Assembly (NCBI GenBank): GCA_001949185.1
Contig: BDGG01000005.1
Coordinates: 1,539,249-1,603,248 of the forward strand
DNA: 64,000 bases
Origin: Ramazzottius varieornatus
Taxonomy: Eukaryota > Tardigrada > Eutardigrada > Parachela > Ramazzottiidae
Direction: 5' to 3'
Numbering within the stretch: the first letter of the stretch is position 1; the number at the start of each line of letters is the position of its first letter. Position numbers and translations under genes: made by a program. The notes under the pieces were generated by a model. It did no database searches. It was given only the letters and a program-made list of their open reading frames with translations, and was not told the DNA's origin. Shown in pieces: positions 10,578 through 23,300 of this stretch.

Positions 10578-13500
10578 ATGCCCAAGGGAGGCTCGTCCAT
10601 CGATGCATTCGCGTATTCCTATGAGGAGGAACCACGCAAGAAAGGTATCCACTTCGGACCTTTCCCACTATTCTTGCTGGTAGTGGTCATCCTCGCCTCT
10701 TTGGCCACGATCATCACACTTTCCGTGCTCTTTGCCAATCAGGCTGCGGAACTGGAAGGTCTCAAGAAGAATGCCACCGGTAAGCCGCGCCGCAAAGGGC
10801 TAGCTCAGTTCACAACTGGGAGATCGGCAAATGAATGCAGACGGGTTGCTTTCCTAAGTGGCGCACTCTCTCCGCCCATAACAACGAGACTATGCGCCAT
10901 CCAGGGAAACGATCTGGATAAGATCATTTGCCGACGCTCCAATAAGCTCAGTGCGCAAACCGTTTGTCCATAGCTGGCACTACCCCTGCCACCTCCGGAC
11001 CTTCTGTTGATACTACAGCCTCACCGGGAAGTACCGTCAGTGGCCAGACACCTGCACCGGACGCCACCACTGCGCGACCGCCTTCAACCGTGCTACCACC
11101 TGGCAGCACAACGAACAGTTCTTCGGCTGTGGACTGGCCGAACTACCGTCTGCCCGGGAACATCGACACCGTCAGCTACGATGTCTGGCTGAAAATCAAC
11201 CTACCATTTGACGAGAACAGTGCTATTGGTGACGGCTCGAAGGACTTCACTACCGAAGGCATAGTGACGATAGAGTTTATCGTTAAAGAGCCACTCCGGG
11301 TAGTGATCCTCCACTCGTGGAACCTGACGATAGCGGAAGACGACGTAGTGATATTAAACGTTGCTGACAAGAACCTCGTCCAGACTTTCCAGTTTGACGA
11401 GCAGCGACACTTGTTGAAGATCCTCCTGACTGAAGACCTCCACCCAGCAGATAAACCTCATCAGCTAACGATCACATTCAATGGAAAAATCATGGATGAC
11501 AATCAGGGACTCTATCGGAGCTCGTACACGGTCAACGGGACGAAAAGGTCAGTAAGAGTTCAAAGTAAAGAAACCACCTCCGCAAGCTTTAGAAGGCATC
11601 AAGTATGCCATCTTGGAAGAAAGCACAGAAATAATAAAGTGCCGTCAAACGGGAGGCCGGCAAGCGAACAGTGCAAGACGGATTTTCAAGCAGCGCACGC
11701 GTCTGGTCAGTTACAACGAAAACGTGCGCCACTTGAGAGAACGAGATCTTGGACGTTTCGTTTTCCGGCGTCCAAACCATGGTGAAACTTTCCACGCATG
11801 TTGACTGTTGAGCAATTTAGTTTCCACCCTGGTTTGACAGGTATCTTGCCACTTCTCAGTTTGAAGCTTACAAACTTCGACGGGTGTTTCCCTGCTTTGA
11901 CGAACCTCTCTACCGAGCCACTTTCAACATGGCGCTAGAGTACGATAATAGGTTCAACGGTACCTATTTCATCACCAAAGAGAAATCTAGGACGGATTCA
12001 GCCGAAACAGATGCCTCGGGGATCAGGTGGAGGACAACGGTGTTCGAACCGACAGTAAGGATGGCCCCTTACGCTCTGGCCTTCCTCATCAGTGACTTTG
12101 CTCGTGAGAGCATAGACAGCGAACAGCTCGAGGTACAGCAACCTTTAGTTATATTCTACAGCGAATTCATGTTGCGTACTGTGTAGTTCGGCGGCATATC
12201 GCGCCCGGATGCCATCGGCGACACGGAGTTCGCTACAAAAGTGGGTCGCAACATGACACTCTTCCTCGGGTCTCCAGAGTTCCTGAATGAACCATACACG
12301 AACCACAACAAAAAGATGGGTAAGCCGATAACCAAAATCTTCACCTTTGATATTGTTCTACGTACGGCACGTTGCGTTGTGCCTCATAGATCAACTGGCC
12401 GCCCCAGATTTCGATTCCGGCGCAATGGAAAACTGGGGTCTGATCATTTACCGAGAGAGACTTATGTTGTACCGACCTGGTTCATCGTCGGCCGAGGATA
12501 AGAAGGAAGTGGGTCGCGTGGTGGCGCATGAGCTGGCACATCAGGTAATCGTACATGTAAAAGGACCCTGCGTTACCGACACCCATTTTTCTGGTCCGCG
12601 GACTGTATTTAATAGGTATGATTTTGTACGAAAGGCATAATTTCTAAAGACAATTGACATTGTAGTGGTTCGGAAATATACTAACGTGCCAATGGTGGTC
12701 TGAAATTTTCCTCAACGAAGGTTTCGCTGCGTTCATGGAGTTCCCGGTCACTATGCACGCCAGACCAGACTGGGATTTGGTAAGCTATGGTGTCCGCGCT
12801 CGAGTGTCGTTTTCAAGTTTCAAGACTTTATGGCCGAAGTACTTTCTTTAGGACAAACTGTTCACGATTTCGGAGACCAGAGTTGCTTACGATGCTGACT
12901 CTTACCCCACTTCGCACCCGCTGTGGAACCCGAACGTGACCTCGCGGGTTCAAATCGACAATATGTTTAGTCGCATTACTTACCAAAAGGTGCGTTATTG
13001 TTCTAAGTCAATCTCGTCATCGTTGTATGTCAAGGTGTTTACTGAAGAGTTCTTTGGTAGGGCGCATCCGTGTACAGGATGATCGAAGCTGTGATGGGTA
13101 CCGATAACTTTTATGCCGCCTTACGAGCCTACTTCCAGACGAACAAGGGAAAAGGCAGCGTCACTCCACCCGACCTCTTCGAAGCATTCACCAACCAGAT
13201 GAACGGCCGTATCAACATTACCCAACGTTTCGACAAGTGGTTCACGACCAATGGTTTCCCGCTGGTCAGCATGGCTCAAGGTTCGAACAAGAACAAGTAT
13301 ACTGTCAGCCAGCGGCGCTTTATGCTTGGTAATGTCAATGCATCATCTGGCCAGATGGACCGCACCTGGCAAGTACCCTTCCACTACCAAACGAAAGATC
13401 GGTCAGGGAACCTGGTGTCGAACCTGGGACAAGAAGGGTACGCATCCGAGGGTAGTTGGTTGGCTGGACCAACCAGAAGTATCGATGTGGGCGAGCACGA

Positions 13501-15506
13501 ATGGATCTTGGCCAATGTCGGACACAAAGGCTTCTACCGAGTCAACTATACCGCCGAAAATTGGATGGCTTTGATCAACCAACTGAAAACCAACCACGAG
13601 GTCTCCGTACCGGTTGTAGAGTTATACTGCATTAGGCATTGCTTTGCTGGGAATGACAGTGAGGGTTTTATGTCTTCCAGGTCATCGATATGCTCAGTAG
13701 AAATCAGCTCGTAGACGATTCCTTCACTTTGGCACGGTAAGGGCAGATCAAAGCTTTTTGGGATGTCGGTAAACCAACTCATTCAGATCGTTTTCCTCAG
13801 TGGCGCACGCCCTTGTTCAATAGCAACGCAAATGTGCGCCACTTGAGATGACAGGATGAGCGGAATTATTTACCGACTTCCCATTTCTAGCTCTCGTTCT
13901 TCATGCACAGAATTACATTGGTGCCGACTTTGACATATCATGGATCATTGTCGACCGGGAGTTTTTGACTTGTAGGATTGGGCAGATGGACTACAGTGTG
14001 CCAATCAGTATGACACAATATCTGGGCAGCGAGTACGAGTATCCACCATGGTCGACCGCCTTGGAGCACTTCAATTACATCAACAGAATGTTGGGCGGAA
14101 ACGAAGAGTCCCTGAAGAACTTTGTGCTCAACCTGCTGAACCCACGTTACAATGAAAATCTGTGGAATACCGACGCTGTATGGATCGATGAAGTTCGGGA
14201 ACTCTACGTGAACCTGTAAGGCTTTCCACCTGGCGCATAAGGAGTTTCATGTCTGAATGACTGTGTATCATAGGACGATGAACATCGCTTTTGTCGAGAA
14301 CTCTTGCTTTTACGGAAGTCTCCTTTGTCTCACGACCGCCAGCAGCAAGTTTGCTGAGTTCAAAAAAGACTCCGATGACCCAGAATATAAGATTAATCCT
14401 CATCTCAAGGACCAGATTTACTGCTACGGCATGCGAGCAGGTAACGCCGCCGACTTCGACTTCCTTCAAGCGCAGTACGAAGCCGAATCAGTCCACAACG
14501 CAAAGCTGTCCATTCTGAAGGGCATGGCCTGCTCGAATGACAGCGAACTGATCGGCCGGTAAGTACTCAAATGGGAGCTCGGCAAACACGCTCGACCGAC
14601 AGCATTCTCCGAAGTGGCGCACGGTTTTAACAATGTTGCTGGAAGCGTGCGCCACTTGGGGTAATGGCTTGGCCGAGTTTGCTTCCCGACCTCTCACGTA
14701 CTCTTTCGTTTGAAGTTACGTGTATGATCGGTCTGAACTCTCAATATGTGTCAACCGCCGCAGGTACTTGGACATGTCACTGCAAGAAGACGTAGTGCGA
14801 CCCCAAGATCTCAACTACATTTTCCGATATGTCTCCAAGTTCCCCGCCAACAACCTGCAAGGATGGAACTTCTTCAAAGTGCACTGGGACGATATTCCGG
14901 AAGGGTACGCTAGTCGCTCGGGGATAATCATTACAGTGTTAAACACCCTGATATCTTTATGCGACTCCAGGTTCAGGGACAACATCATCGTGGATGTGGC
15001 AGGAAAGTTCAACACGCAAGAGCAGTATAACGATGTAAGTCCCAGTGCACTTTGAAATAGGGGTTTTTTTTCTGTGAAATAGGGCGTCTGATGTAAATTA
15101 TCCATGTTCGTTCATAGGTTCAATCGCTGTTCAACGAGAAGGGCGGAGATAGTTCCGATTTCTCGGAGAAAGACGCGTTCAAGCAAGCGTTGAACAGAAT
15201 CGCGTCCAACATCGAATGGGTCACCAAGTATAGCGATTCTATCCTGACAGCTATCGCAGGTAACTAAAGTCTAGTCCACAAGAGTGTACCGGTACGAGCT
15301 GGCGGTGTCATGGGCTTTCATGTGCGCTAGGTCTGGACTGGAATTCCGCGACAGGATCCACCTCTTCGCAGTCGACCGCCACTTCCTCGTCGATAGACGA
15401 AAGAGACAAGTCTAACCCAGCTGACTCAGCGTTCGAACACAGCGGAAAACGTCTCATTAGATTAGAGAATTTACTGAAGGATCACCTTTCCGTAAAATCA
15501 ATGTGA
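10578..15506 (+). CDS. Aminopeptidase N-like M1 zinc metallopeptidase, type II membrane protein
   Basis: Removes N-terminal residues from peptides at the cell surface. Fifteen exons join in phase (10578-10779, 10974-11547, 11841-12132, 12187-12319, 12390-12544, 12666-12779, 12852-12989, 13061-13600, 13681-13736, 13976-14215, 14274-14558, 14764-14904, 14971-15034, 15118-15259, 15331-15506), giving 1083 residues. Order: short cytoplasmic tail, one membrane segment (about residues 31-53), a Ser/Thr/Pro stalk, the M1 N-terminal domain, then the catalytic core with GAMENWG, zinc motif HELAHQWFGN and the downstream glutamate in FLNEGFA, and the ERAP1-like helical C-terminus. If the last intron is retained, translation ends after GN at 15268; the spliced last exon adds a Ser/Thr-rich tail. 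Four introns contain AAGTGGCGCACG hairpins. Confidence 0.93.
10852..10904. repeat. AAGTGGCGCACG-family hairpin, aminopeptidase intron 1
   Basis: Arms aagtggcgcac and tgcgccat are spaced about 25 bp apart. The flanks gatcggcaaatg and catttgccgac form an outer inverted repeat, so the full element may span about 10821-10938. Confidence 0.55.
11687..11736. repeat. AAGTGGCGCACG-family hairpin, aminopeptidase intron 2
   Basis: Arms caagcagcgcacg and cgtgcgccacttg flank a loop of about 24 bp. Confidence 0.6.
13798..13845. repeat. AAGTGGCGCACG-family hairpin, aminopeptidase intron 9
   Basis: Arms cagtggcgcac and gtgcgccacttg enclose about 25 bp. Confidence 0.6.
14612..14657. repeat. AAGTGGCGCACG-family hairpin, aminopeptidase intron 11
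   Basis: Exact 12-bp arms aagtggcgcacg and cgtgcgccactt enclose 22 bp. This is the best-preserved core in the gene. Confidence 0.7.
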
Positions 15507-15754
15507 AATGCTAATCGTTCTGTACAGTCAACAGTCAGGTTATTGAAAACCCTGCCAAAATGTTGTCGAATAAGGCAGGTGAACAAGAATGATGCTGGTC
15601 TGCCAGTAAGCGAACACAAGGTGTAAAAGTTCAAAGTTGATCCTACCGAAGATACAACGCGGTAATTGGTACGGAAAACCTCCAGCTTCGGGAGATCAAT
15701 ACGGAAGTACGAAAAGATTGGGGAAAGCTGGTGAAATCAGACTGCCGAGCCTCC

Positions 15755-17063
15755 TCATCGAAAGTTCTCCAAGTCAACCTCAGTGTTCAACGTCCCATCC
15801 GTGTGCGTCTTGTAAAACTTAATCAGGAGCAGAGGCATCACAAACTTTACCACACGTTGCAGGAAGATAGCAGCCTCTTCTGCACCATCTTCTTTGAATG
15901 TTACCATAACTAGCGCATCGTCAGGATCGAAGTCTTCAGGTTTCTTGGTCGGAAGCATCCGTCCCTTGACGCTGACTGCGAACTCTGCTCGGCTCCGTAA
16001 ACGCTCGATCTCTTCTTCCTGAGATGAAATAAAGATATATATACAACAGAACTCTACGCTCGACAATGACCGGGACCTACGAAAGCGAGGAGCTCTTTCG
16101 GTATGATGCGTGTCATAGGGTTATCCGGCGTTTGTGTTTCCTTGCTGTCCGTCTCGACGACCTGCCGCGGTTCGACCGGCGCTGAAGGACTTTCACGTTC
16201 GTTGTCTCTGGAATTCCTCTTTCTCGGAAGTGAGGTTAGAAGCGGGCTGTCGAGACCTTTATTCGAAGTGGTAGAAGCTTTCTTCTTGTTATCGGAAGGC
16301 GGTGCAGATGAGTTCGGACGAGAGTCTCTGGAAGCTTTGGAGGCCTTCTCGACGTGCGAATCTGACTTTGATGAAAGGGTACGGCCCATTGCGGGAAGGC
16401 CATTCAGGACCATGCTTATGAGCGACTGCGATGAAGATTGCTCCGTGCCCTTGAACCGCTTCCCCGCGTTGTCTCCTGTCAGAAAGAGTGAGTCAGCAAG
16501 CAAACCTCAACCACCTGCCTACACTCACCCGTGCATTTAGCACGGACACGTAGTACGCAAGTTCATACGACGAACACGGATCAATTCACGCATGACGTCA
16601 AAATGTCCAACAGTTTCCGGTTAAATCTTTTTAGAATAACTATGAAATGCTCATTGTTCATGTAAGCTGCAATAGCTAGGATACTTTCCGACTTATTTTC
16701 CTGACTTTGTTCTCGAACTTTCGTGGAGGTGCCAGGTAAGGAAGAACAGCGTTCTATGCCCAGACGTTTGCCCTGAGTGATGGTAGAATCACTCTCAGCT
16801 AGAGTCTTCTTCCCTCGTTGTCGTCGTTCCCGTTGCAGCTCCTTGAACTTGTCAGAGCTTTTCCATGCTTTGATAATCAGGGTGCAGTTCTGTAGGTTGG
16901 TCATCGGCTCCCAGGTATTCTCCTCTGACGTGAAGCCTTCCCACTTGACGCAGTACTCCTTATGGGTGCCGATATTGCGCTCATCAACGATAGCCTCCAC
17001 GGTGAAGTCCCCATCGTCCACCTCCGAAGTCGGCTTCCGTCGCGTCTCCTGCACTTTCGACAT
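15755..17063 (-). CDS. HP1-like protein: N-terminal chromodomain, C-terminal chromoshadow-like domain
   Basis: Heterochromatin reader. Three exons 16706-17063, 16081-16475 and 15755-16018 join in phase for 338 residues. The chromodomain lies at about residues 19-68 (DFTVEAIVDE ... EYCVKWEGF ... ENTWEP). The H3K9me cage positions are Phe, Trp, Phe where canonical HP1 has Tyr, Trp, Tyr, a conservative change. A long Ser/Lys-rich hinge follows. The last 88 residues hold a chromoshadow-like fold (ALVMVTFKEDGAEEAAIF then PLLLIKFYKTHT), divergent but in the right place. The exon 1 donor (CAAA|GTCAGG) was chosen for phase and is the least certain point. The gene converges on the aminopeptidase 3' end with a 248-bp gap. 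Confidence 0.78.
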
Positions 17064-17255
17064 GGCTCGTTCGTTCTGGGCCAGCAGCCTGGAAAGGAGA
17101 ACACGGATCAGGAAGCAACTAGATCACAAGGAAAGTTGCGCGAATTGGTTTATTCAGTTAGCAACAACTAATCATCGACGTCAGATATGGTACGAGTTCT
17201 GTCGTGTCGTCTACGGCCCGTCAGAAGAAATGGTCGGCCGTAGTGTGCCAACTAT

Positions 17256-17703
17256 TCACTCCGAACACCGGACAACCTCGATTCCGGGTTGCTGAAAGTA
17301 ACGTAACCGTGATTGAACGTATTTCTTGTTCCAGTCAGCGAAAAGCACGAGAGCCAATGGAGGAAACAATGGAAGCACAGAGCACCCGAGCACAGAGCGG
17401 AGTAGGAGCTCAGTTGACACGACTGTCTCTTTCTCGGGCTTCTGTCCAGTGATGGGTTCAAGTTGGATAACATGGATGCACCCCGCTGTATACACTGTTA
17501 ATATCATGATATTGCATGCGATGGGGTTGAATATGGATTCGGTATTCTCAGAGAACAAACTGAAGACCCTGTTCAGCTCGAAGAATCCAGGCAGCGGCTT
17601 ATTTCCTTGTAGCCTGACGGGCCTGGTCACTGAATTTTCCAGCCAGTGAACGGCCACGGCGCCAACCGTCTTCGGTTAGTATGAGCGATCCCGCAGAAGA
17701 CAT
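17256..17703 (-). CDS. Hypothetical membrane protein, structure unresolved
   Basis: Not recognised. A frame of about 130 codons from 17657 down to 17256 has two hydrophobic stretches (around IMILTVYTAGCIHVIQ and LLLRSVLGCSVLPLFPPLALVLFA) and ends EVVRCSE. It has no in-frame ATG before the first hydrophobic stretch. An ATG at 17703 opens a short basic frame (MSSAGSLILTEDGWRRG) that stops after 34 codons in a different phase. No intron with matching phase was found, so a frameshift, a missed junction or a chance frame are all possible. Confidence 0.25.
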
Positions 17704-17881
17704 GTTTCTCTAATTCTGGTTAATATTAATAATTTTTTGTCTTGGCTTTCCTCCTCCGTCAGGTTAAATCGGAACTAGATCAAGAACTGAAGGTGCATTG
17801 ATCCGATGATTTGTTTTATTTTGTAAAATACTGTACATGCACAAAGCGCTTCGAGTATGGAATCTCGAATGAGTACTAAGA

Positions 17882-18187
17882 TCAACATCTGTCCACTTTC
17901 CGAAGTTCCGCGAGATACGGCACCTTGGTATGGAAAGGAAGAATATTCGAGAGGGCCGATAGAACGGACGACGAGTTACTGGAGCGCAGAGGGGGCATAG
18001 AGCCAAGCAGGAGACTGGTCATCTTGCATTCGACCACAGAAGGTCTCTGCCCAGCTTCAGTGGCGCACGGAAAGCTATCCCTGTTTCTGATCCAGAGTAC
18101 TCCAAATAAACAGAGGACAAAGACAACCGCTTTTGGAAAATCCCAGCGCTTTGAGCTGGAGAGTTCGGGAAATGGATAAAACAACAT
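17882..18187 (-). CDS. Hypothetical small signal-anchor protein
   Basis: 101 codons from the ATG at 18187. One hydrophobic segment (AVVFVLCLFGVLWI, about residues 20-33) is followed by a Ser-rich segment and a short basic tail. After the stop, the minus strand carries aataaa about 65 bases downstream, consistent with a real 3' end. No family recognised. It could be the first exon of a type II enzyme whose other exons I cannot find. Confidence 0.33.
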   Translation of the reverse strand: MLFYPFPELSSSKRWDFPKAVVFVLCLFGVLWIRNRDSFPCATEAGQRPSVVECKMTSLLLGSMPPLRSSNSSSVLSALSNILPFHTKVPYLAELRKVDRC

Positions 18188-18772
18188 TTTACAGGACTGC
18201 AAGGGCAGCACACGGATGATCAGGATGATTCACAGCGCAGAACGAATTGGAGCACGTCAAAATTTTTGGCAAACTAATCTTGCCAAACGGAATGACGAAG
18301 GAGTTTGGACGTGCGTCGTGGTCCCATGTATACTGATGATAAACACGAAAGAATGTGCTCAGTGAAACACGAATTTGTCTAAGGTATTGCCAGCTAGTTC
18401 GATCGAAAACGCAAACAAGAACGCGAAGTGTGGAAAACTTCCGTTGTAGATTACCGCATTTGTCACTGCATTTTGTCGACCGGATGGAATAAAGACCCTG
18501 GTATAGTTGGAAGCAAACGTTAGTGCTGCAAACCATGGACAATGAGCAACGAAATACTGCTTTCTCTTTCAGCGGCATTTACCCTATCGTGCCGAGTTAT
18601 CACCAAAGAACCGCGTAAAACTAACAAGCGAGCAAAGAACGCATCGCTTCGGGGTGTTTTCGTTCATATTCGCCGTTATCGAGTTCATATTGTCTTGCCT
18701 TGCCATAATTATAGACTGGTATACTACTGTCAGAATGTAAGAGTTGAATAATCGATATCAGCTGGCTCACGC

Positions 18773-19121
18773 TTATCCAGCCCATATCGTCAAATTTAGT
18801 CCGGCAGAAACTTCCCCAAAAATACCTGCAAAACACGAATTCGGAAAACGGATCACGTACTGATCATCCGTTGTATCAAGATATCGAAGACCCGTAAATT
18901 TCTAAAGAGACCAAATGTAAATTAGTACCTAAAATTGGTTGTAGCACTGCCTGGGCGGGAGCTGCAGGAGGCGCTGCGGGTGCCGGGAGTGAGGATCCCG
19001 ATGCGGGTCCCTGTGGACCTGGTGTCGGCGGAGCGCTGGATTGATTATTCTGAGAGGTAACACACTTCAGGATCGCCAATAAAAACAGTGCCGCAAACCA
19101 CCAAAGCACAAAAGTCCTCAT
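18773..19121 (-). CDS. Small secreted Pro/Ala/Ser-rich protein
   Basis: Two exons 18929-19121 and 18773-18825 join in phase for 81 residues. A clear signal peptide (MRTFVLWWFAALFLLAILK, cleavage likely after the following CVTS) is followed by a low-complexity Pro/Ala/Ser stretch and a short hydrophobic tail ending LTIWAG. It has no recognised domain. Phase-compatible splice sites (TTAG|GTACTA, tgttttgcag) support a real gene. Secreted or GPI-like mucin fragments would look similar. Confidence 0.45.
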
Positions 19122-20378
19122 GATTAGAGTCAAATTGAAGGACGGATGGGAACAACAAATCAATGACCAACATGTAATTTGTGACGGGATACAAATTTGT
19201 CCAAAATTTGACAACCATTATACGAAACTACCGATCTAACTCAGTAAACAAAAATTCGTCCTAGCAATGAATTTTCGGTTGAAGACCCAGTAGAGTGTTC
19301 GGCTCAAGTTTTCTGTTTTAAACAATGAAGTTGTCAGGAGTATTTGAGATGGCCCTCGTATTTTCATTTTACACGTCGTATCTAAAGTGTCGCTCTTGAG
19401 GAACTGCAGTCGAAGAATTTTGACTTCCGGTACTCTCTCCTTTTTTGGAAAGTAAAGTACAAAGATTCGCCTTATGTTCCTGCAAACTCGGGCTGTCTTC
19501 ATAAGTACGTCAGGCACTTTCCGTACATCCTCAAACGATCACAGTAGAAATCTTTACGATGATCTAATCTTAGACGCCAACTGCGAACGTCAACGATCTG
19601 TCGTGATCGTGGTGCGTAATGACAGCGAACCCTGGACCAAAGTCAGACGATGCATGTCTCCTCGCTTTACTTATCCAGACGGCCTTGAAAATATGTTCTT
19701 GCAGCGTGTGGGTGGAAGCGAACAAGATGGGAAACTTCCGCGCAATGAAATAGAGGGAAAGATCGACCTGTTTCCTGTTGCTGCATTTAATTAAGCTCGT
19801 AAAATCGGAAGACTCTCCTTGTGTTCCTGGCACTAACCCCTCTTATACCAAGCACTAAATCCAGCCGAAATTGCTTACGATACATCTGTTTGAGGGTCCT
19901 TTGGAGGCTAATTTGCATTTCAAGTTGGCCGCGTGACTCTGAGTGCCGGGATAGGCTGGAGCGACTTTTCCTCCAAGAGGGGGAAGTGCATTTGGTTATA
20001 CTGCCGAATAGGCAATTTACTTATTCATCCTTGAAGAGTTACTTGTGAAGTCCACAAATTGTAAACATTGACGCATTCTTCGTCTCGATGAACTTCCAGA
20101 GCACTTGAGGCGAATTCTTCTCCTTCGGCGTAGCCAAGCAACAAAAAAAGTCAAATTAGGTTTTCTGCGTTCTACTTCAACTGTTCAAGGCATGTGATGG
20201 CTGATTACTTGGCGGCACGGTTCGTTACACCACGACCAACAAGGTTAAGTTTCGGCTAAAGTTAACCAGGAACAAGGTCGTCCTTCATCCAGGGAACTAA
20301 AAAACCAACTATGCACAGAGGAAAGAGAGGCAGCTTGAAACTGAGACATCAACAAACCGACAAAGATCGCAAAGACAA
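19122..20378. other. Intergenic stretch without a supported gene
   Basis: Several frames of 75-107 codons exist on both strands (for example + 19474-19794) but none has a recognisable domain, and they overlap one another. I annotate none of them. Confidence 0.4.
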
Positions 20379-23300
20379 CTAGCTGTTATTACTAAAGGCT
20401 TTCCTTAGAGGCATCTTGGAATAGTCTGACTCCGTGTCGTCCGACTCATCTCTGCGAATAGAAATGAAACGATGAGCTCGTGTTCGTCAACAAAAAATGA
20501 CAGTCATTAATTTCCAACTTATTTGCTAATATTGTTTCCAGTTTCGAAAGACTATTATTACTGTCGCGCCACTCGATCAGGTTCGTGCGCTAGTTGACCG
20601 GGGGGATCAAGAGGATCAACTCAATATTGATTCTTGAAAAATGATATCTGACCGCGGTAACGTCGCTGCAGACTTACTTGAGTTTTGTGTCACAGGTAAT
20701 GCAGCAAATAACGATAGAGCTTTCGCTTTTGACCGACATGGTTTCCACGTCGAGATCATAATAGAAGTCATCGTCACTGTTTAGGGGATCCTCGTTGTCC
20801 GCGTACATCCATATACTGTCCACTTGTTCAGCAGACAGGTTGTCAAAGTCAAACAGGGACTTGTGGTGAGGATGGTCCGTCCCGATAGGTACACTGTCGG
20901 AGGGTGTGCAGGCTGACTTGGGTCGCTCCTTCACGGCGAAACCGGTGGACGTTTTGCGTGGAACTTCCATTGACCCCTGACGCTGTGGACCGGGCGTCGG
21001 CGTCATACTCCTTTTCCTTGGAACTACCGGAGATCGCAAAGGGGGATCGGACGGCGTGTATCCGAAGGAGGGAGAGTACTTCAAGGAAGGTCGCGGGGAA
21101 CGCATCGTATTGGGCCGTACGCCTACCGACAACTTCCGGATGGCGCGTACAGTCTGAGAATTTCCTTTGGACAAAGGAACCGGGCCAGCCGAAAACCCTG
21201 GGAAAAAAACGAAGAAGATTCAAAACTAATATTCTTTCTAAAAAAAGTCTTACGAAAAGATTCAGAGATTCTAGAAAGTCACACTAATTGCGGGACACGA
21301 GGATCAGAGCCCGATTAGAGCCCGATTTTTTTCCCAAGTGGCGCACACGTTCAGCCAGTGGCAATGTGAAGTGCGCCATCTGGGATAGCGATGTGGTCCA
21401 ACCCATTTGCCGACTGCCCACACAGTCCAACTCTAAGAAAAAAGTTTTCATATTAAGGAAGGAAATGAGAAGAGAGGGGGCTTTTACACCGATAGTTTTC
21501 CAGGTAATTGGAAGGGAAGGCCCCCAGTCACCAAGTCTCATCATTCCCATGTCACTATAAGTGTATTACAAAAACAAATATCTGGCTCGACACGACCATC
21601 GTTGCGCCTTCATGGCCCACTGTAACGACGGGAATGCAAATAACTCGCATCCATGTGCCTAAATGTCCCAAGGGACTTCCTGCCTGGAGGCAAGATACGC
21701 CTGGTTAGAGCGCGCCGCTCAAGACAGACTATAAGTGTAGCGGAAATGCAGCAGACATCATCCCTCATGTTTCGAAAAAGGAGAAAATTCCTCTCGCAGA
21801 ACCCCGCCTCGCTTATGTGCTTGAAAAGTCACATTACCGACCAAGACTGAAAGATCTCCAGGTGAGCTATTTGACATTGACGTGTATGGGAACCATCCGG
21901 GAAGAAAATTACACAGAATGACGACGGTTTTCCGTATGGCTACCGGCTTACCTCGGTTGGTGGCAGGTGTAAGGGAGGCCGCTCGTTGGACGCGCTTGCA
22001 ATGATTACACCAGGTATAGAACTTTTTCAAGTTCCGGTCGTAGGTTGTTGTCGCAGAAGGATGTGACGGCTCGGCGTCTAACGATGTCACTATTCTTTCC
22101 GACCGTCTCCGATGATCATTACGGGATACCAACTGGGATGGGTTGGTGGTGTAGGAACGAGGGCGTGTTACCACGAAAGGTGCTTTGACGACCGGCGAGC
22201 AGAAGCGCTTCGTATTGCTTTGATGAGACTACGATGAAAAATTCAACTAAAAAAAGGCGATTGGAAAATCACTAAGAAAAAGTAGAAAAAAATGCTTAAG
22301 AATATTTGGAACCTAAGCGGGTACACACAAGATTGTTTTTCCAAGTGGCGCACGCTTTCAGCCAGAAACATTGAAAACGTGCGCCACTTGGGAAAGCAAT
22401 GTTATAGAATTTGTTGTCCGATCTTTCGATTTTTTAGAAAAAAAATGTACAAACGAAAAGTTTTAAAAATTCTGGAACAATATCCAAATGCATCTTAACT
22501 TACTGTGGGAGATGAGATTCGAGAAGCAGAAAGTGGACGTGCCATGACAGGAGAGGGTGAAGGCGAACGCGGCGTAACACTCATAATCCGTGGACTATGA
22601 CCCGAAGACTTGGTGCTGTGTCTGCGAGCTACAACAGTTGGTCCAGGTAAAGGCAGCGTAAGCTTGTTGAATGAGCCAGTTGAGCTCGATTTGTTAATGG
22701 AAGAAGGAAGCAGCGTGGAACCCTCAACCGGTTCGCGATCAACCGACGCAGCTCGGGAGAAACTGACCGTACTCCTCTCCACCGGTTTCAGGTCCAAAGA
22801 AGGAGATTTCGATAAATGCGGAGACATGGAAATCACGGCCATCTTGGTGGCCGTCAATGGCCGCGGAGAAGACGGTGAAGAGCCACGTGAAAATGAGGAG
22901 GAACGCGAGCGGGAAAGGGAAGAAGTGGTGTGTTGGTACAGTGTGCTGCTGTTGTGGACAAAGTCTGCCGAAGACGGAGTGAACAAGGAACGAACGTCTA
23001 GTATAGGGACTGAAGGACCCACAAATGATAAGGCCTGTGCACCATGCTGTTGCTGTTTGACACTGTGGCGACTGACGCTGCGGGTACGAGTCAGCGTACC
23101 CTTCTTGGCCGAAGCGCCACTGCCATAGTTATCGCTGGTGATAGTTATGCGTGGTAAATCGATATCTAACATCTTGGTCAGATTATGGTGGAGAGCGCGA
23201 GCGGGTGTCCGCATCCTTTCACTGTAGCGGAAGAAAAACAAAAGACCGCTTGTTATTATCAATATTTGACAGCGTGGTTTTGGGACAAGTTAAATAGATG

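Noticed and set aside
16103-16540. 145-codon plus-strand frame
   Set aside because: Antisense shadow of the Ser/Lys-rich hinge exon of the HP1-like gene.
22610-23128. 172-codon plus-strand acidic frame
   Set aside because: Antisense of the Ser/Arg-rich ZBBX-like exon, which joins its neighbours in phase.
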